Of a stretch of DNA of 64,000 bases, positions 11,665 through 20,900 are shown piece after piece; position 1 is the stretch's first letter, and the number at the start of each line of letters is the position of its first letter. The position numbers and the translations under genes were made by a program. The stretch is from NCBI GenBank assembly GCA_028688015.1, contig JAQTZB010000011.1:29429-93428 (forward strand), given 5' to 3'. The notes below the pieces were generated by a model that was not told the DNA's origin, ran no database searches, and saw nothing but the letters and a program-made list of their open reading frames with translations. The DNA comes from Elusimicrobiales bacterium. GTDB lineage: Bacteria > Elusimicrobiota > Elusimicrobia > Elusimicrobiales > UBA9959.

Positions 11665-11895
11665 GATATATTGTACGTTCCGGGCGGTTTAGAGGGGAGG
11701 GCCCAAAAGCCTGAGATTGGCGGTTTTTAGACCCAGAAGCGACTGGGCCAAACAGTCCAGGCCCAAGTATAATGCAGGCCCGCCGCGGCCCTATTTTAAG
11801 AGAATGGGACAATAGGTCTCTCGGGCAAAAGCGATAGGCCGAATTACATGCGAGACAGGGCCATATGCCCCAAGATGCTGCGACCTGGCGGATGC

Positions 11896-11901
11896 TAGAA
11901 T
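11896..11901 (+). promoter_or_regulatory. -10 box 6 nt before the start of the small exported protein gene
   Basis: TAGAAT ends 6 nt before the ATG at 11908 and there is no Shine-Dalgarno between, so the transcript is probably leaderless. Confidence 0.5.
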
Positions 11902-11907
11902 ATCAGT

Positions 11908-12333
11908 ATGAAAAAAACGATAACTTTCGCGGCGGTTTTTCTCGGTCTCGTCGGAATGGCTTCAGCTTCCGGGTATAATTATGAAAGCTCCAGGATGGAC
12001 AGCGGCAAGTTGTTCTTCGAAATGCAGACCGGCAAGCGCATGGGTTCAGGGTCACCTGTTGCGATGAAAGGCGATTTCTCACCTGTAGAGAAGGCCAAGA
12101 TCAACGCCATGCCCCACGATTATGGCAAACTGACCCACAAGGCGCCCCCGCTTTTGAATTCCGTAGGTACAGTTAAAAGCGCCTCAGGCAACCATGGCAA
12201 AAAAACCGGCCTGATAGTCGGAGGTGTGGTAGTGGTCGGCGCGGTGGTCGCCACCGCGCTGATAGCTCCGGAGTTCGCCATCCTGGCGGCCGGAGGCGCG
12301 GTTATTGTCATGGTAGGACTCATGGCAAATTAG
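11908..12333 (+). CDS. Small exported hypothetical protein
   Basis: I do not recognise a family. The 141 residues start with a clear Sec signal (MKKTITFAAVFLGLVGMASA). A polar stretch of about 70 residues follows, then a very hydrophobic Val/Ala-rich tail (residues 102-141) long enough for one or two membrane spans. A strong terminator follows the gene, so it is a monocistronic unit. It is flanked by the C11 peptidase and pstS, both on the other strand. Confidence 0.75.
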   Translation: MKKTITFAAVFLGLVGMASASGYNYESSRMDSGKLFFEMQTGKRMGSGSPVAMKGDFSPVEKAKINAMPHDYGKLTHKAPPLLNSVGTVKSASGNHGKKTGLIVGGVVVVGAVVATALIAPEFAILAAGGAVIVMVGLMAN

Positions 12334-12367
12334 GATGGGAATGGCCCCTGTAGATAGGGGCACTGCG

Positions 12368-12400
12368 GAACCGCCGGGTTTCCCCGGCGGTTCTTTTTTT
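12368..12400 (+). terminator. Rho-independent terminator
   Basis: An 11-bp perfect stem GAACCGCCGGG/CCCGGCGGTTC with a 4-nt loop, followed by seven T. It ends the small exported protein gene. Confidence 0.95.
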
Positions 12401-12523
12401 GCCGGCACTGCACTATCGGTGGCTGCTATCTTGTTTTGAGCTCTTTTTGGATACAACATTCTTAGGTTAGCGTTATCCAGCAATCGCACCGCACTGCGGT
12501 CCATCGCTTTTGCGGGACAGCGG

Positions 12524-13324
12524 CTATTTCAGGGGGACGAAGCCCTCTTCGGAAACTATCTTCTGGCCTTCGGGGCCCTTCAGGAAATCTATGAACTTCT
12601 TGACGGTGCCCTGCGGGACGCCGACCGTGTACATGAACAGCGGGCGCGAGATGGCGTACTTATTGCGCAGCACCGAGCCGCGGTCGGGCATCACGCCGTC
12701 CACGGCTATGGCCTTCACCGCATCGGTCACGTAGCCAAGGCCCACATAGCCGATGGCGCCCGGCGTGCGGGCCACTATGGAGGCGATGCCCTGGTTGGAG
12801 GCCTGCATGATGGCGTCCGGGCGCACCTTCTTCTTGTTGAGCACCAGTTCGCTGAAGGCCTCGAAGGTGCCGCTGGCGCTGTCGCGGGAGATCACCACTA
12901 TCTTCAGGTCGGGGCCGCCTATCTCCTTCCAGTTCTTCACGCGGGAGGTGTAGATCAGCTTGATCTGCTCGCGGGTAAGGCCGGTCGTGGTGTTGGACGG
13001 GTGCACGATGTGCGAAATGCCGTCCATGGCTATGATATGTGCCTTCAGGTCGCGGCCTTTCTTGGAGGCCTTCTCCAGTTCGGAGGGCTTTACGGCCCGG
13101 GAGGCGTCGGCGATGTCGCAGGTGCCGTCTATGATGGAGGCTATGCCCACCCCCGAGCCGCCGCCGCGCACCACGATTTCCTCGTCGGGGTTGTTCTTCA
13201 TGAACACCTCGGCGGCCTTCTGCGCTATGGGCAGCACCGTGGTGGAGCCTTCCATCACTATCTTGCCGGCGGTGGCCGGTACGGCCAGGCCGAGCGCCGC
13301 TATGGCTATTATCAGTTTTTTCAT
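12524..13324 (-). CDS. pstS: Phosphate-binding periplasmic protein PstS
   Basis: High-affinity phosphate receptor of the Pst importer. The 266-residue protein has a signal peptide (MKKLIIAIAALGLAVPATAG) and phosphate-loop motifs EGSTTVLP, RGGGSGVG and SRDSASGTFEAF. It belongs to the short PstS type. AGGAG precedes the ATG. It starts only 22 bp after the porin stop, so porin and pstS form one Pho-controlled operon separate from pstCAB. Confidence 0.96.
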   Translation of the reverse strand: MKKLIIAIAALGLAVPATAGKIVMEGSTTVLPIAQKAAEVFMKNNPDEEIVVRGGGSGVGIASIIDGTCDIADASRAVKPSELEKASKKGRDLKAHIIAMDGISHIVHPSNTTTGLTREQIKLIYTSRVKNWKEIGGPDLKIVVISRDSASGTFEAFSELVLNKKKVRPDAIMQASNQGIASIVARTPGAIGYVGLGYVTDAVKAIAVDGVMPDRGSVLRNKYAISRPLFMYTVGVPQGTVKKFIDFLKGPEGQKIVSEEGFVPLK

Positions 13325-13345
13325 TTTTATTCTCCTGTATCTAAT

Positions 13346-14626
13346 TTAAAACTTCAGGTTCACGTCCGCCTGGAACAGCTTTTCCTGCTTGAGGCTGCCG
13401 GCTGCCGCCTGCGTCTGGTAATAATCCAGGTCCACCGCGAAGTCGCGCAGCAGGCCCAGGGTCAGCACGGCCTCGTGCCCCTTCACATTTGTCGAGCCGC
13501 CGTAAAAGTCGGAGTCCGGGTAACTGTCCAGCCAGGCGTCGGCCTCCAGGCGGCGGTAGCTGTAGCGCAGCTGCCACTCCCCTGCGTCCGACACCTTGCG
13601 CTGGCCTAGCCTGAAGCCCGCCAGCCAGCCCTCGGACGCCCTGCCGTGGTCGAGCGATTTTATATAGTTGCCGAACGCGCCGGCGTAGGTTAGGTTATAG
13701 CCCAGCAGCGACGTCACCAGCGGCAGGCTGACCGGGTCCAGGATATTGGCATTAAACTCCAGTTCAGGGCTGAACGCGTCGTAGTTGTACTTGTATTCGC
13801 TGCGGACCAGGGTATTGGCCTTCTGGTAGCCGTCCGTAGTGGACGGCCTGTGGGCCAGCTCGGAGGAGTTGTCCAGGTGATTGAAGGCGTAGAGCGCGGC
13901 CCCGGCTTTGAAGTCATAAACGCCGTCGTCGTCGCGCCAGCTGACTCCGGGCTGGACGAAGGTCATGTAGGGATCCTTGGGGTCGGAGGCTGACTCGGCC
14001 AGCACCATGAGGCCGGCGTTGGCGAAGCCCTGCCAGTTGTAGCTTACGGGCAGGTTCACCCTGGCGCTCAGGCCTTCCATGTTGATATCGCTGTCCCACA
14101 GCATGTCGCTGGTCAGCCACAGCGGGTTTTTGGTGCGGCCGGCCGTGAAGGCCAGGTTGTCGTTGGCGTTATACTCGGCGAAGACATAGTCTATCCATAG
14201 GCTCTTCTTGCCGTAATTGTCGCCGAAGGTCTGGTTGGTGGAGCGCGGGTCGGCGCTGGAGCCGCTGGCGAAGCCGAAACCGGTGTAGACCTTCTCGTTT
14301 ATTTTGGCGTCCACGAAGAACCTCAGCCGGAAGCGGCCGCGGTGCTGGGTCAGAGCCTTGTTGTGGTTGTCGTTGAACTGGTAGCGCAGGCGCACGTCGC
14401 CGCGCAGCTTCATGGTCTGCAGCCACATGGGCAGCGTGGCGTGGCGCTGCTGGGAGATCTCCTTCTTCACCTCTTCCTGGGTTCCGACGCGGATCTCCTG
14501 TGCCTCGCCGGGATCTATAATGTTCTTCTCCACAAGCCGGTCGAGCAGCAGATCGAGTTCGCCGGCGCGAGCGGGCAGGGCCGCCGAGAGAAACAGAACC
14601 GCGAGCATGAGTTGGATGAATTTCAT
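13346..14626 (-). CDS. Outer-membrane porin, probably phosphate-starvation induced
   Basis: A 426-residue beta-barrel: Sec signal (MKFIQLMLAVLFLSAALPARA), then a short helical periplasmic segment (LLDRLVEKNIIDPGEAQEI...) as in the putative-porin family. Alternating strands follow, and the last residue is Phe (NLKF), the BAM recognition signature. Co-transcription with pstS and the Pho box upstream imply a phosphate-uptake porin, functionally like OprP/PhoE. Selectivity itself cannot be read from the sequence. The -10 TAAACT ends 6 nt before the ATG. Confidence 0.9.
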   Translation of the reverse strand: MKFIQLMLAVLFLSAALPARAGELDLLLDRLVEKNIIDPGEAQEIRVGTQEEVKKEISQQRHATLPMWLQTMKLRGDVRLRYQFNDNHNKALTQHRGRFRLRFFVDAKINEKVYTGFGFASGSSADPRSTNQTFGDNYGKKSLWIDYVFAEYNANDNLAFTAGRTKNPLWLTSDMLWDSDINMEGLSARVNLPVSYNWQGFANAGLMVLAESASDPKDPYMTFVQPGVSWRDDDGVYDFKAGAALYAFNHLDNSSELAHRPSTTDGYQKANTLVRSEYKYNYDAFSPELEFNANILDPVSLPLVTSLLGYNLTYAGAFGNYIKSLDHGRASEGWLAGFRLGQRKVSDAGEWQLRYSYRRLEADAWLDSYPDSDFYGGSTNVKGHEAVLTLGLLRDFAVDLDYYQTQAAAGSLKQEKLFQADVNLKF

Positions 14627-14632
14627 GCCTAT

Positions 14633-14686
14633 AGTTTAGGAAAGCCGCGTCAAAGCGGCTTAAAGCCGCGGTAAAATGCGGGTAAA
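14633..14686 (-). promoter_or_regulatory. Pho box and -10 of the porin-pstS operon
   Basis: Four 11-bp units (14643-14686): TTTACCCGCAT, TTTACCGCGGC, TTTAAGCCGCT, TTGACGCGGCT. Then TTCC and the -10 TAAACT (14633-14638). Geometry is identical to the DUF47-pit and pstC promoters. Confidence 0.82.
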
Positions 14687-14693
14687 ATAGAGA

Positions 14694-14775
14694 GGGGACG
14701 TTGATTCCTAAGTTCTATTTTTTAGTATCAGTTTCCAGAGTGTCCTGGATTTAGGAATCAGGAATCAACGTCCCC
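14694..14775. repeat. Dispersed inverted repeat, copy C
   Basis: An 82-bp imperfect palindrome with GGGGACGTTGATTCCTAA at the left end and TTAGGAATCAGGAATCAACG(TCCCC) at the right. It again directly abuts a Pho box, here that of the porin. Confidence 0.8.
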
Positions 14776-14906
14776 TTCGGGCGGATTTACCGGCCATTGC
14801 GGGAATTTTTGCCCCCCGCGGCCATGAAAGGTATAATCTCAAAAACAGCGCCTGACGGCCGGGGATAGCTCCCGCCGGGGGAAGGCGGCGGCCAGGGAGC
14901 CCCGGC

Positions 14907-16760
14907 TTGAACGAAAAAAAGATCTTACTTCTGGCCATCCTGGCCCTGTCGGCGCTTTCATTTTTGCTTTACGCCCGCACATTAAAGGCGCCGTTCATCT
15001 TTGACGATTTCTCCTGCGTAGTCCAGAACCCGGACGTCAAGCAGCTCTCTAATTTGAAAACGAGGTTGTTCTACCCGCTAAAGGCCGGGCTGCACGAAGA
15101 CAGGAACGACCCGTCCAGGCCGCTCGCTTTTCTAACTTTCACGCTTAACTACGCCCTGGGCGGCAAGGATCCTTTCGGCTTCCACCTGTTCAACCTGACC
15201 CTGCACCTCCTCAATTCCATCCTGGTCTTCCTCCTGCTGAAAAAGCTGCTGCGAGACAGCTGCGGCGAAACCGGGGACTTCCTTGCGCTTGCCGCTTCCC
15301 TTTTCTTCGCCGCCCACCCGGCCGGCGCGGAGGTGGCCGCCTATATCGCGCACAGGACCGAGGGCCTTGTCCTGCTCTTCTATCTTCTTTCCATCCTCCT
15401 TTTCACCCGGGGCGGCGGCAAGGTCCGCTATGCCCTGTCCTTGCTCAGCTTCGCCCTGGCCCTGGCCTCCAAGGAGATTGCGGCGACACTGCCGCTCATG
15501 CTGCTGGCGGTTGAGTACCTGCACCCTGGCCTCGGCTTCCGGGGCAGGGGCGGGCGCTGGCAGTTCTATCACGCCCCGTACTGGACCCTGCTGGCGGTCT
15601 ACCTTGTCCTCAGGGGCCTGACGATAGGTTTCGGCACGGGAAGGTTAGATACCGCCCTGAAGTGGACTCATTACTCTTATTTCCTGACCCAGATACATGT
15701 CGTATCGCAGTATCTGAAAATGGTAGTCCTCCCTACGGGCGCCTGCGTGGACCACTTCATCGCGCCCGTGCGCTCCGCGCTGGACCACAGGGTCTGGTCC
15801 GCGCTCCTCTATCTGTCGGCCGTCCCCGTCTTCCTGGGAATAGTGAAGAAAAAGGAGCCGGCCCTGTTCCGCCCAGCCTTGTTCGTCGTCCTTTGGATCC
15901 TTATAGCCCTGGCGCCGACCTCCTCCATCCTGCCGATCGACGATCCCATGGCCGACAGGCGCCTTTACCTGCCCGGGGCCGGCTATTCCCTGCTCCTGGC
16001 GCTGGCCTACCTGATGGTTGTAAAGTTACTGGCCGCCGGCGCCACCCTTAACCGCCGCTGCAGTTATGCCGCCCTGCTCCTGCTGGTCCACGCGGGCCTG
16101 GCCGGCGCCGTGACCTGGGCCAGAAGCGCGAAGTTCTCCGACCCGGCCGCCTTGTGGACGGAAGCCATCGCCGTCTACCCGGGTAATTACCGCGCCTACA
16201 ACAACCTCGGGAAGATCTACGCAGACGGCGGGGACGGGGTCAGGGCCGAGGAGTTGTTCAAGAAAACCCTTCAGCTGAACCCGGAGTATTACCTGGCGCA
16301 CAAGAATCTGGGCGACATCTATTACTACCGCAGGGATTTCGACAAGGCCATTTCAGCCTACCGCTCCGCGCTGGCGGCCAGCCCTCAATATTGGGAGCCT
16401 TACAATAACCTGGGCGCGATCTACGTGCAGCTCGGCAGGGCAAAAGACGCCGGAGCCGCGTTCCAGAAAGCGCTGGAGCTTAACCCCGGCTCGGCGGAAG
16501 CCGCCAATAACCTGGGCGTCATCTGCCTGCACCTGAAGCAGTTCGACCGGGCCGCGCAGTTTTTCCGGCAGGCCGCCAAGGCCGACCCCTACTACGGGCT
16601 TCCCCTCAAGAACCTCGGCGACCTGCATTTCAGCCTCAAGGATTATAACAGCGCCCTGGAAGAATTCGAGGCCTATTCCAGGCTCACTCCCGGCGACGCC
16701 TCGGTACAGGAAAAGATCGCTGCCATAAAGAAACTCCGGGAGCAGGGCCGAACCCGCTGA
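14907..16760 (+). CDS. GT-C type membrane protein with C-terminal TPRs (TMTC-like)
   Basis: A 617-residue inner-membrane protein. The first ~420 residues hold about ten hydrophobic segments. The FIFDDF motif in the first periplasmic loop (near residue 30) resembles the acidic catalytic loop of GT-C/TMTC O-mannosyltransferase-like proteins. Residues ~425-600 carry four or more tetratricopeptide repeats (NYRAYNNLGKIYADGG, YYLAHKNLGDIYYYRR, YWEPYNNLGAIYVQLG). A protein glycosyltransferase role is inference; no donor pathway is encoded nearby. It starts with TTG, preceded by AGGGAG; no ATG fits. Confidence 0.75.
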   Translation: MNEKKILLLAILALSALSFLLYARTLKAPFIFDDFSCVVQNPDVKQLSNLKTRLFYPLKAGLHEDRNDPSRPLAFLTFTLNYALGGKDPFGFHLFNLTLHLLNSILVFLLLKKLLRDSCGETGDFLALAASLFFAAHPAGAEVAAYIAHRTEGLVLLFYLLSILLFTRGGGKVRYALSLLSFALALASKEIAATLPLMLLAVEYLHPGLGFRGRGGRWQFYHAPYWTLLAVYLVLRGLTIGFGTGRLDTALKWTHYSYFLTQIHVVSQYLKMVVLPTGACVDHFIAPVRSALDHRVWSALLYLSAVPVFLGIVKKKEPALFRPALFVVLWILIALAPTSSILPIDDPMADRRLYLPGAGYSLLLALAYLMVVKLLAAGATLNRRCSYAALLLLVHAGLAGAVTWARSAKFSDPAALWTEAIAVYPGNYRAYNNLGKIYADGGDGVRAEELFKKTLQLNPEYYLAHKNLGDIYYYRRDFDKAISAYRSALAASPQYWEPYNNLGAIYVQLGRAKDAGAAFQKALELNPGSAEAANNLGVICLHLKQFDRAAQFFRQAAKADPYYGLPLKNLGDLHFSLKDYNSALEEFEAYSRLTPGDASVQEKIAAIKKLREQGRTR

Positions 16761-16828
16761 GGCCGGTGTTGAATACGGCGCGGATAATTGCTTTGATTAG
16801 TCCTATAAAAGGGTAAGGGAGGCGAAAC

Positions 16829-17902
16829 ATGAAGTTGAACTTTTCAATCCTTGCGGTTTTCTTCTTCTGGGCCGGCCCGGCGCTGGCGGCCGGCGAGGGC
16901 CCCAGGCTGGAGCTTACCGACGTCCTGGCCGGCAGCAAGAGCATAATCTTCGAAGGCCGCGCCTACGCGGCCTCCGGCAAGGCGTCGGTCTCCTACGCGG
17001 TCCTGAAGCCGGGCGCCGGGGCGCCGGACCTTAAGCCGGTGAAGGGCGAGGACTTCTCAATAAAAGTCCCGGCGCCGTTCAACAAGCCGGGCGAGGCGCT
17101 GGAACTGCTGGTGCAGGCCGCCGACCGCGCCGGGCGCACGGCGCAGATGAAGGCCAATATCAGCCTGGGTTATGACGGGAAATTGCACTATACGCTGCTG
17201 TTTTCCAAGAGCGCCCTGGAGCTCAAGAGCGAGCAGGCCGGCGCCTTTACCGTGCTTTACCCCCCGGCCCTGCCGGCCGGGCCGGTAGCCGACGCCGCCG
17301 GCAGGCTCAAGGCCTTGACCCGCATGGCGGACGAAGCGCTGGGCATGGGCGGCTACCCCTCTTTCGGCGTGCTGCTCTACAGTCCCGACGTGCCGGGGGC
17401 CGCCACCTACGTGATGTTCCGCGGCTTTACCGACGGCGATTTCTTGTTCTCTTTCCCCGCCCCGTTAGGCCCCGGGGGCGCGCTGGCGACCAGGGACTAT
17501 GTCCTGGACGACTGGGTGCCGCATGAGCTGGGGGACCACGGGGCCAGGCAGTTTTCACCCAAGAGGTTCGATATCCGCTGGCTCTCGGAAGGCACCGGCG
17601 ACTATCTTAAGGCGCTCTGGCTCTCCGGCGGCCGCCCTGACCCGCTGGAGCTGGACCGCCCCGCGCCGGCCAAGCCGGCCGACCTGCTGGACGGAGAGTG
17701 GAGCCCTGACCACTACGCCTGCAGCGCCCGCTTCATCAAATCCCTGGTGCTCGGGCACCCGGGCGTATTGAAGAAACTCTTCACGGAATTAAGGGAGAAG
17801 CCGGCGAGCGAAAGAAGCGAACCGCTGGCGCGGGAGACGCTCTCCCGCCTGGTCGGCTCCGACATTACCCCCGCGCTCCGGAACTGCGGGGAAGCCCCGT
17901 AA
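16829..17902 (+). CDS. Exported protein with a metallopeptidase-like motif (HExxxH)
   Basis: The 357-residue protein has a Sec signal (to about residue 20) and a ribosome-binding site GGGAGG. A beta-rich region lies at 25-110. The C-terminal half resembles gluzincin peptidases of the MA clan: VPHELGDHGARQ near 231-242, then WLSEGTGDYLKAL about 20 residues later. These look like the zinc-binding helix and the third-ligand Glu. The first motif is H-E-x-x-x-H, one residue longer than HExxH, so activity is doubtful. The gene is 68 bp downstream of the TPR membrane protein and probably co-transcribed. Confidence 0.65.
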   Translation: MKLNFSILAVFFFWAGPALAAGEGPRLELTDVLAGSKSIIFEGRAYAASGKASVSYAVLKPGAGAPDLKPVKGEDFSIKVPAPFNKPGEALELLVQAADRAGRTAQMKANISLGYDGKLHYTLLFSKSALELKSEQAGAFTVLYPPALPAGPVADAAGRLKALTRMADEALGMGGYPSFGVLLYSPDVPGAATYVMFRGFTDGDFLFSFPAPLGPGGALATRDYVLDDWVPHELGDHGARQFSPKRFDIRWLSEGTGDYLKALWLSGGRPDPLELDRPAPAKPADLLDGEWSPDHYACSARFIKSLVLGHPGVLKKLFTELREKPASERSEPLARETLSRLVGSDITPALRNCGEAP

Positions 17903-17910
17903 AAGGCAAG

Positions 17911-17950
17911 GGTCCTAATCCCCTCGTTAGGAATTAGTAATCGACGTCCC
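17911..17950. repeat. Dispersed inverted repeat, copy D (decayed)
   Basis: About 40 bp related to copies A-C: TCCTAATCCCC then GTTAGGAATTAGTAATCGAC and GTCCC. The left GGGGACG end is lost. It lies between two convergent stops and may help transcript ends fold. Confidence 0.6.
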
Positions 17951-17954
17951 ACGC

Positions 17955-20900
17955 CTACTTGATAGCGAGCGGGAAGTCTATCTCCTGGTATAAATTATCC
18001 CTGTCCACCGTGGGATGCTGCAGGCCGTCGGTGTTGACGGCTACCGCGTCGGCGACGTATTTCCGCAGCTCCCGCGTGGAGAGACTGCCGTTGTGGTCAG
18101 TATCCGCCGCCCGCCCGGACAGGGCGGCTATGACCTCGCCGGTAAAGAAGCCGTTGCGCAGCAGCGGGCTCTCGTAAGAGATCTCTCCGCCGCGCGAGGA
18201 GGAGAACACTATGGCGCCGGTGCGGCGGGACAGGTCGTTGTAGACTAGGCGGTTCTTGATGTAGAGATAAGGCCGTGCCGCCGGGCCCTGCGCCCCGCGT
18301 TTTTTAAGCGGCTTGCGGTAACTGCGCGGGGAAATATTCCTGGCCTGCGCGGTGGCGTAGTAGCGGCCCAGGGTGTCCTCGTCAAGTTCCCCTGAATCAC
18401 AGGTGTCGAGCAGCAGCAGTTTCTTCCTCGGTTTTATCCCGTCGAGCAGGGCCTCTATCTCCTCGAACTGCACCCCGGTCCCGGCCAGGTCGGCGGGGTC
18501 GGCTTCGTAGGGCAGGTAATAATACTTCGGGTCGGCGCCCCTGTCGTAGCCGCCGTGTCCCGCCGCGAAGACCACCACAGTATCGTCCGTCCCCGCGTCG
18601 GCCAGGAAATCCTTGGCTTTCTTGATATTCGCAGCGGTAGCCTCGGAGTTCAGCAGGACCTTGGTGAACACGCCGGCGTAACCGGGGCGCATCCTGGAGA
18701 TCACCGCTTCCAGGTCGCTGGCATCCTTGTCGGCGTAGCTCAGGGCAAGTTCAGGCTTGCGATAGTTGGAGATCCCGAAAGCCAGGTAATACAGTTTTCC
18801 GGCCGGGCCGGAATAGTCGGCGTAAGCCTGGGCGCGGTAGGACTCAGCGCCGGCGGCGTTGACGACGGTGACCTCAATTTTGTTCTTTCCGGGGGCCAGT
18901 TCTATCCTTTCCGTCCCGCTGAAGGCGCTGCCCTTCAGCGGCCGGCCGGAGGCGGCGAACAGCGGCACATTATTGACGTAGATGTTCCAGGCCTTTAGCG
19001 GGAACCTGCTGTCGGAAAGAGTGAAATTCACCTCCAGGAACTTCCCGTCGCGGCGCGTGAAATTTATTTTGGCCTCAGGGGCGTGCAGCTCCGCGCTCAG
19101 GTCCGCCTCGGCCAGCCCCATTTTCTTCAGCCTTTTGAGGTATTGGGTCTTATAGTGAGCCAGCTGTTCCGGCGTGCCGAGCCCCATCCGCCCGAGAATT
19201 ATGTCCGGGCGGTTGTTGCGCGCCGCGAACTGTTCCAGACTGAAGACTTCCGTGCCGCGCACCATGGCGGCCAGCGCTTCGCCGCGGGGCGAGGCGTCAA
19301 AGTAGCCGTCGGAGGTGTACATCAGCCATTCCCCCCCCGCCGAGAAGCGGGTGTAATGACTGTAATTCTTAAGGCTCCACACCTTGGTGGTATTGTCCAG
19401 GCTGGAGGAGACCAGGAACCTGCCGTCGCGGCTGAACTCCAGGTCGGTCACGCCCTGCGCGTGCGCGCGCAGGTTCTTTAACGGCTGCAGCCCCGGCAGG
19501 CCGCGCAGTTCTATCCCGCCGGAGTCGTAACCGACGGCTATCATTTCCCCGCCCGGCGCGAAGCGAAGCACAGTAGGCCTGTTGGCGGTAGCCACCCCCG
19601 CCACCGTCTTCCCCTGCAGGTCGCTCAGGATAACATTGTTCTGGTAGCCCGCGATGGCCAGAAAATTTCGGTCCGCGTCCAGCACGTTAGTACCCAGCAC
19701 CCTCACCGTCTTCCTCAACCTGAGGTCATAGACGCCCCGCCCCCAGACCAGGTAGCGTCCGTCCCCCGCGAAGGCTGTCTTTTCTATGGGGAAATAATTC
19801 ACCGGGACCTCGTCCACAAGCTTGCCGGTGGCGATCTCGCGCACCGCCAGCCGGGGCGAATACGGCGCAGCGCCGATAGGCGGCATATAAGCCAGCAACC
19901 TGCCGTCGGGGCTAAGCGCCACCGGGCTAAACTGCTGCGCGGCGTCGTATACCCGGCTCTCCCCGCTGGCCGTTTCCGTCACTTCTATGCCGTAGCGGCG
20001 GCTTACCACCAGGTGCCGCCCGTCGGGAGCGAAGAGCACCTTGGAACTCAGGAACTGGCTGGGCACGGCCCGCGCCGCGCCGCCGTCTATTGGCCAGAGA
20101 CCCACCGAATAGCCGCCTGAAGCCACAGATTTGCCGTCAGGGCTTATAGCGGCCGTAACCGGCATGTCCGCGGACTTGTAGAGCCCCAGGTGCAGCGCTC
20201 CGGAACGCGGGTCTATAAGCCTGTTGGAGGGACCCAGGCCGGCTATGGCTATGAACCTGGAGTCCGGCGTGTAGGCGGCGTTCACGTCCCAATGCTCGCC
20301 CAGGTCGTAATCGGCCAGCCGTTCCAGACCGGGCAGGGAGAGTAGTATCAGCCTGGTCTGGGGAGGAGCGGTAATCAGAGCCAGCTCCGCCCCGTTCGGG
20401 CTAAGGAACGCCCTGGAGATATCCTGCACCCGGCCGTACGAAACCGCTGAGGTAGTCTTGAGAACCTTGAAACTGCCGTCCAGCACCCACACGGTCTTCT
20501 TGTCGTGGATGGCTATCAGTTCCGAAGCGGGCGAAAAGGCGAGCGTCTCCGCGCCGGCGGCGTTAGTCCAGGAGAACTTTTCCACCTTCCGGCCGGCCGG
20601 GTCTATAAGGCCGGCCTCGTAGGCAATGTCTCCTCTGTTCAGGGTCTTGCTGACGCCTCTCCCTGAACGCACAATGGTAAACAGTTCCGACTCGCCGTAA
20701 ACCAGCCTGCCGTCGCGCAAAAAAACCAGCGCGCCGATATTGCTGTCGCTAAGATGCAGCCGGCGCAGCAGCTTCCGGGAGGCATAACTCCAAAGTTCCA
20801 CGTAGCCCTCCGTAGTACCTATGGCCAGCGTGGCGCCATCGCCGGAAAGGGCCAGGCAGGCGGCATTGCCCTCCCCGCCCAGGATAATGGTGCGGGAGAT

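Noticed and set aside
6759..14686. 11-bp direct repeats considered as a CRISPR or satellite array
   Set aside because: Only 2-4 units per site, no spacers, always at the same distance from a -10 box and in front of phosphate genes.
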